Assembly (NCBI GenBank): GCA_002432545.1
Contig: DJFR01000174.1
Coordinates: 4,852 to 11,725, forward strand
Length of the DNA stretch: 6,874 nt
From: Flammeovirgaceae bacterium UBA5867
Lineage (GTDB): Bacteria; Bacteroidota; Bacteroidia; Cytophagales; Cyclobacteriaceae
Direction: 5' to 3'
Position numbers and translations under genes: made by a program. This document shows, in pieces, positions 5,500 to 6,874 of the stretch. A model generated the notes under the pieces. That model ran no database searches. It was not told where the DNA came from and saw only the letters and a list, made by a program, of their open reading frames with translations. Every line of letters begins with the position of its first letter. Positions within the stretch are counted from its first letter, which is position 1.

Positions 5500-6777
5500 T
5501 TAGTTGGTCTTCTTGCCAACGAGATATCCCTTCATTGAATAGAAAAGTATATATACATAGCACGGCAGCATCAACGCAAAGAATACCCACTGGAAGTGAT
5601 ATTCATCTTTGAGACTTGCAAATACTTTAGGAATTATTGCCCCTCCGGCAATGCCCATTACTAAAAGCGCGGAGCCGCGCTCAGTAAATTTACCCAAACC
5701 ATCAATCGCCAATGGCCAGATAGCCGGCCACATAAGTGCATTGGCAAGACCGAGTGCAGCTACAAATGCAACAGATACATATCCAGAGGTAAACACGGTA
5801 GCAGCTGTAAAGATTATTCCTAACCACGCAGAAACTTTCAATGCTGTTTGCTGCGATAGATATTTAGGTATAGCAACCAGACCAATGATATAGCCTATCA
5901 GCATTGTGATGAGCGTAAACGAAGTGAAGTATTTCGTTTCATCGGAAGATATATTGAAGCCTTTACCGTATGTACCAATGGCATCACCCGCCATTACTTC
6001 AACCCCTACGTATACAAATATACAGAACGCACCTAGCAGCAAATGTGGGAATTGAAGAATGCTTGTCTTGGTTTTTGACAAATTACTGTCTGCCGGGCTT
6101 TCATTTACTTCACTTGCTTTTATCTCAGGAAGAGCAGATTTAAGTATCCATAAGCCAAGTAATACGAGTACACCTGCCATGATCATATACGGAGGATATA
6201 TCTTTGATGCAAACTCGTTCAATAATGTCTCTTTTATTTCAGGTGTAGGGGCGCTCACAATTTTCGCCTCCAGTTCATCCACACCCTTTAAAACGAAGGC
6301 TCCTAAAATTATAGGACTTAATATACCGGCTATTTTATTGCAGATACCCATAATGCTGATACGTTGTGCAGCACTTTCTATAGGGCCAAGAATACTAATA
6401 TATGGATTTGATGCAGTTTGAAGTATAGATAGTCCTGAACCGATAGTAAAGAGACCTATCAGTGATATAGTATAGTTTCGTTGTGTGGCGTATGTGCCAA
6501 AGAGAAACGTACCCACAGCCATTACTAACAGGCCGAGTGCCATTCCTTTCTTCATACCAGTCTTCTCAAGTATCCATGATGATGGTATAGCGAGAAAGAA
6601 ATATGCGAGATAGAAAGCGGTAGTAACTAGAAACGCTTCCGAATCTGTATTTAATGAAAAGGCGAGCTTTACGAATTGAATGAGTGGGCCATTCAGCCAC
6701 GTTACAAATCCGAAAATAAAAAACAACACCCCGATAATAATCATCGGCACCAGGTATTCATTCTTCTGCTTTGTCAT
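5500..6777 (-). CDS. FucP/GluP-type sugar MFS transporter
   Basis: Inner-membrane sugar permease of the major facilitator superfamily, 425 aa with about 12 hydrophobic segments in two halves of six (roughly 11-214 and 246-415) and a hydrophilic central loop (about 215-240). The fucose/glucose/galactose permease subfamily is shown by F-G-F-V-T-W-L-N-G-P-L-I at 22-33, I-L-Q-T-A-S-N-P-Y-I at 118-127 followed by L-G-P, and P-A-I-W-P-L-A-I-D-G-L-G at 351-362. Compared from memory with E. coli FucP, the proton-coupling residues D46 and E135 correspond here to G30 and Q120. T-W-L-N-G is seen in NagP/GluP-like members, so glucose, galactose or N-acetylglucosamine are candidates rather than fucose; substrate unproven. 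The start at 6775-6777 (M-T-K-Q-K-N-E-Y) puts segment 1 just after a short charged N-terminus; a GTG start 24 codons upstream lies within an inverted repeat and is unlikely. Convergent with DUF2461. Confidence 0.93.
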   Translation of the reverse strand: MTKQKNEYLVPMIIIGVLFFIFGFVTWLNGPLIQFVKLAFSLNTDSEAFLVTTAFYLAYFFLAIPSSWILEKTGMKKGMALGLLVMAVGTFLFGTYATQRNYTISLIGLFTIGSGLSILQTASNPYISILGPIESAAQRISIMGICNKIAGILSPIILGAFVLKGVDELEAKIVSAPTPEIKETLLNEFASKIYPPYMIMAGVLVLLGLWILKSALPEIKASEVNESPADSNLSKTKTSILQFPHLLLGAFCIFVYVGVEVMAGDAIGTYGKGFNISSDETKYFTSFTLITMLIGYIIGLVAIPKYLSQQTALKVSAWLGIIFTAATVFTSGYVSVAFVAALGLANALMWPAIWPLAIDGLGKFTERGSALLVMGIAGGAIIPKVFASLKDEYHFQWVFFALMLPCYVYILFYSMKGYLVGKKTN

Positions 6778-6829
6778 GTTAGGCTTTTTAAGGTTTAAGT
6801 ATTTAGGTGGTTCAACTTCTATATAGGAT

Positions 6830-6851
6830 AAGTGTGCATTGAAGCACACTT
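6830..6851. promoter_or_regulatory. Perfect inverted repeat upstream of the transporter, candidate operator
   Basis: AAGTGTGC (6830-6837) and GCACACTT (6844-6851) are exact inverted copies separated by ATTGAA, making a 22-bp dyad centred about 63 bp before the transporter ATG. The size and position suit a dimeric repressor or activator site. It could also be a hairpin in the leader or, with the T-rich stretch at 6852-6874, a terminator for a plus-strand transcript, though no such gene lies to its left. No clear -33/-7 promoter was found beside it. Confidence 0.45.
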
Positions 6852-6874
6852 CTTCTCTTAAAACTTTTATTTTT

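Noticed and set aside
6059..6421. A 120-residue plus-strand reading frame opposite the transporter.
   Set aside because: It is antisense to membrane-segment codons, which often leave long open shadow frames.
6778..6849. A 24-residue extension of the transporter from a GTG codon.
   Set aside because: The extension is not membrane-like, starts inside the inverted repeat, and the ATG at 6777 gives a normal short N-terminus for the family.

Overview
The window looks like a piece of a Bacteroidetes (Bacteroidota) chromosome, probably Cytophagales/Chitinophagales-like. This rests on three observations. One protein carries a type IX secretion (Por) C-terminal sorting domain, which is confined to that phylum. 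None of the six starts is preceded by a recognisable Shine-Dalgarno sequence; the leaders are A/T-rich. A plausible Bacteroidetes-type -33/-7 promoter (TTTG, then a TAnnTTTG-like box) lies before rpmB. The genus cannot be decided from the sequence alone.

Layout from left to right. Minus strand: rpmB (ribosomal protein L28, 17-256), a HAD-superfamily phosphatase/phosphomutase (357-1007), and a large secreted FG-GAP/VCBS-type beta-propeller protein with a signal peptide and T9SS sorting domain (1118-3322). Plus strand, divergent from the last gene: murF (3450-4742) and, 39 bp further on, a DUF2461/TIGR02453 protein (4782-5444), probably one transcript. A strong hairpin at 5450-5479 ends this pair and, from the other side, the convergent gene. 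Minus strand: a FucP-type sugar MFS transporter (5500-6777) with a perfect 8-bp inverted repeat in its upstream region near the right edge.

The genes are mostly housekeeping and do not form one pathway. rpmB is translation, murF is the last cytoplasmic step of peptidoglycan precursor synthesis, the propeller protein is an exported or surface protein of unknown role, and the transporter and HAD protein are general carbohydrate functions. No mobile element, CRISPR array, tRNA, rRNA or phage gene was seen. There is no gene-free stretch longer than about 130 bases. I do not see a clear novel multi-gene system. The points most worth checking are the missing proton-coupling acids in the transporter, the inverted repeat upstream of it, the cysteine-rich insertion in the propeller protein, and the uncharacterised murF neighbour.
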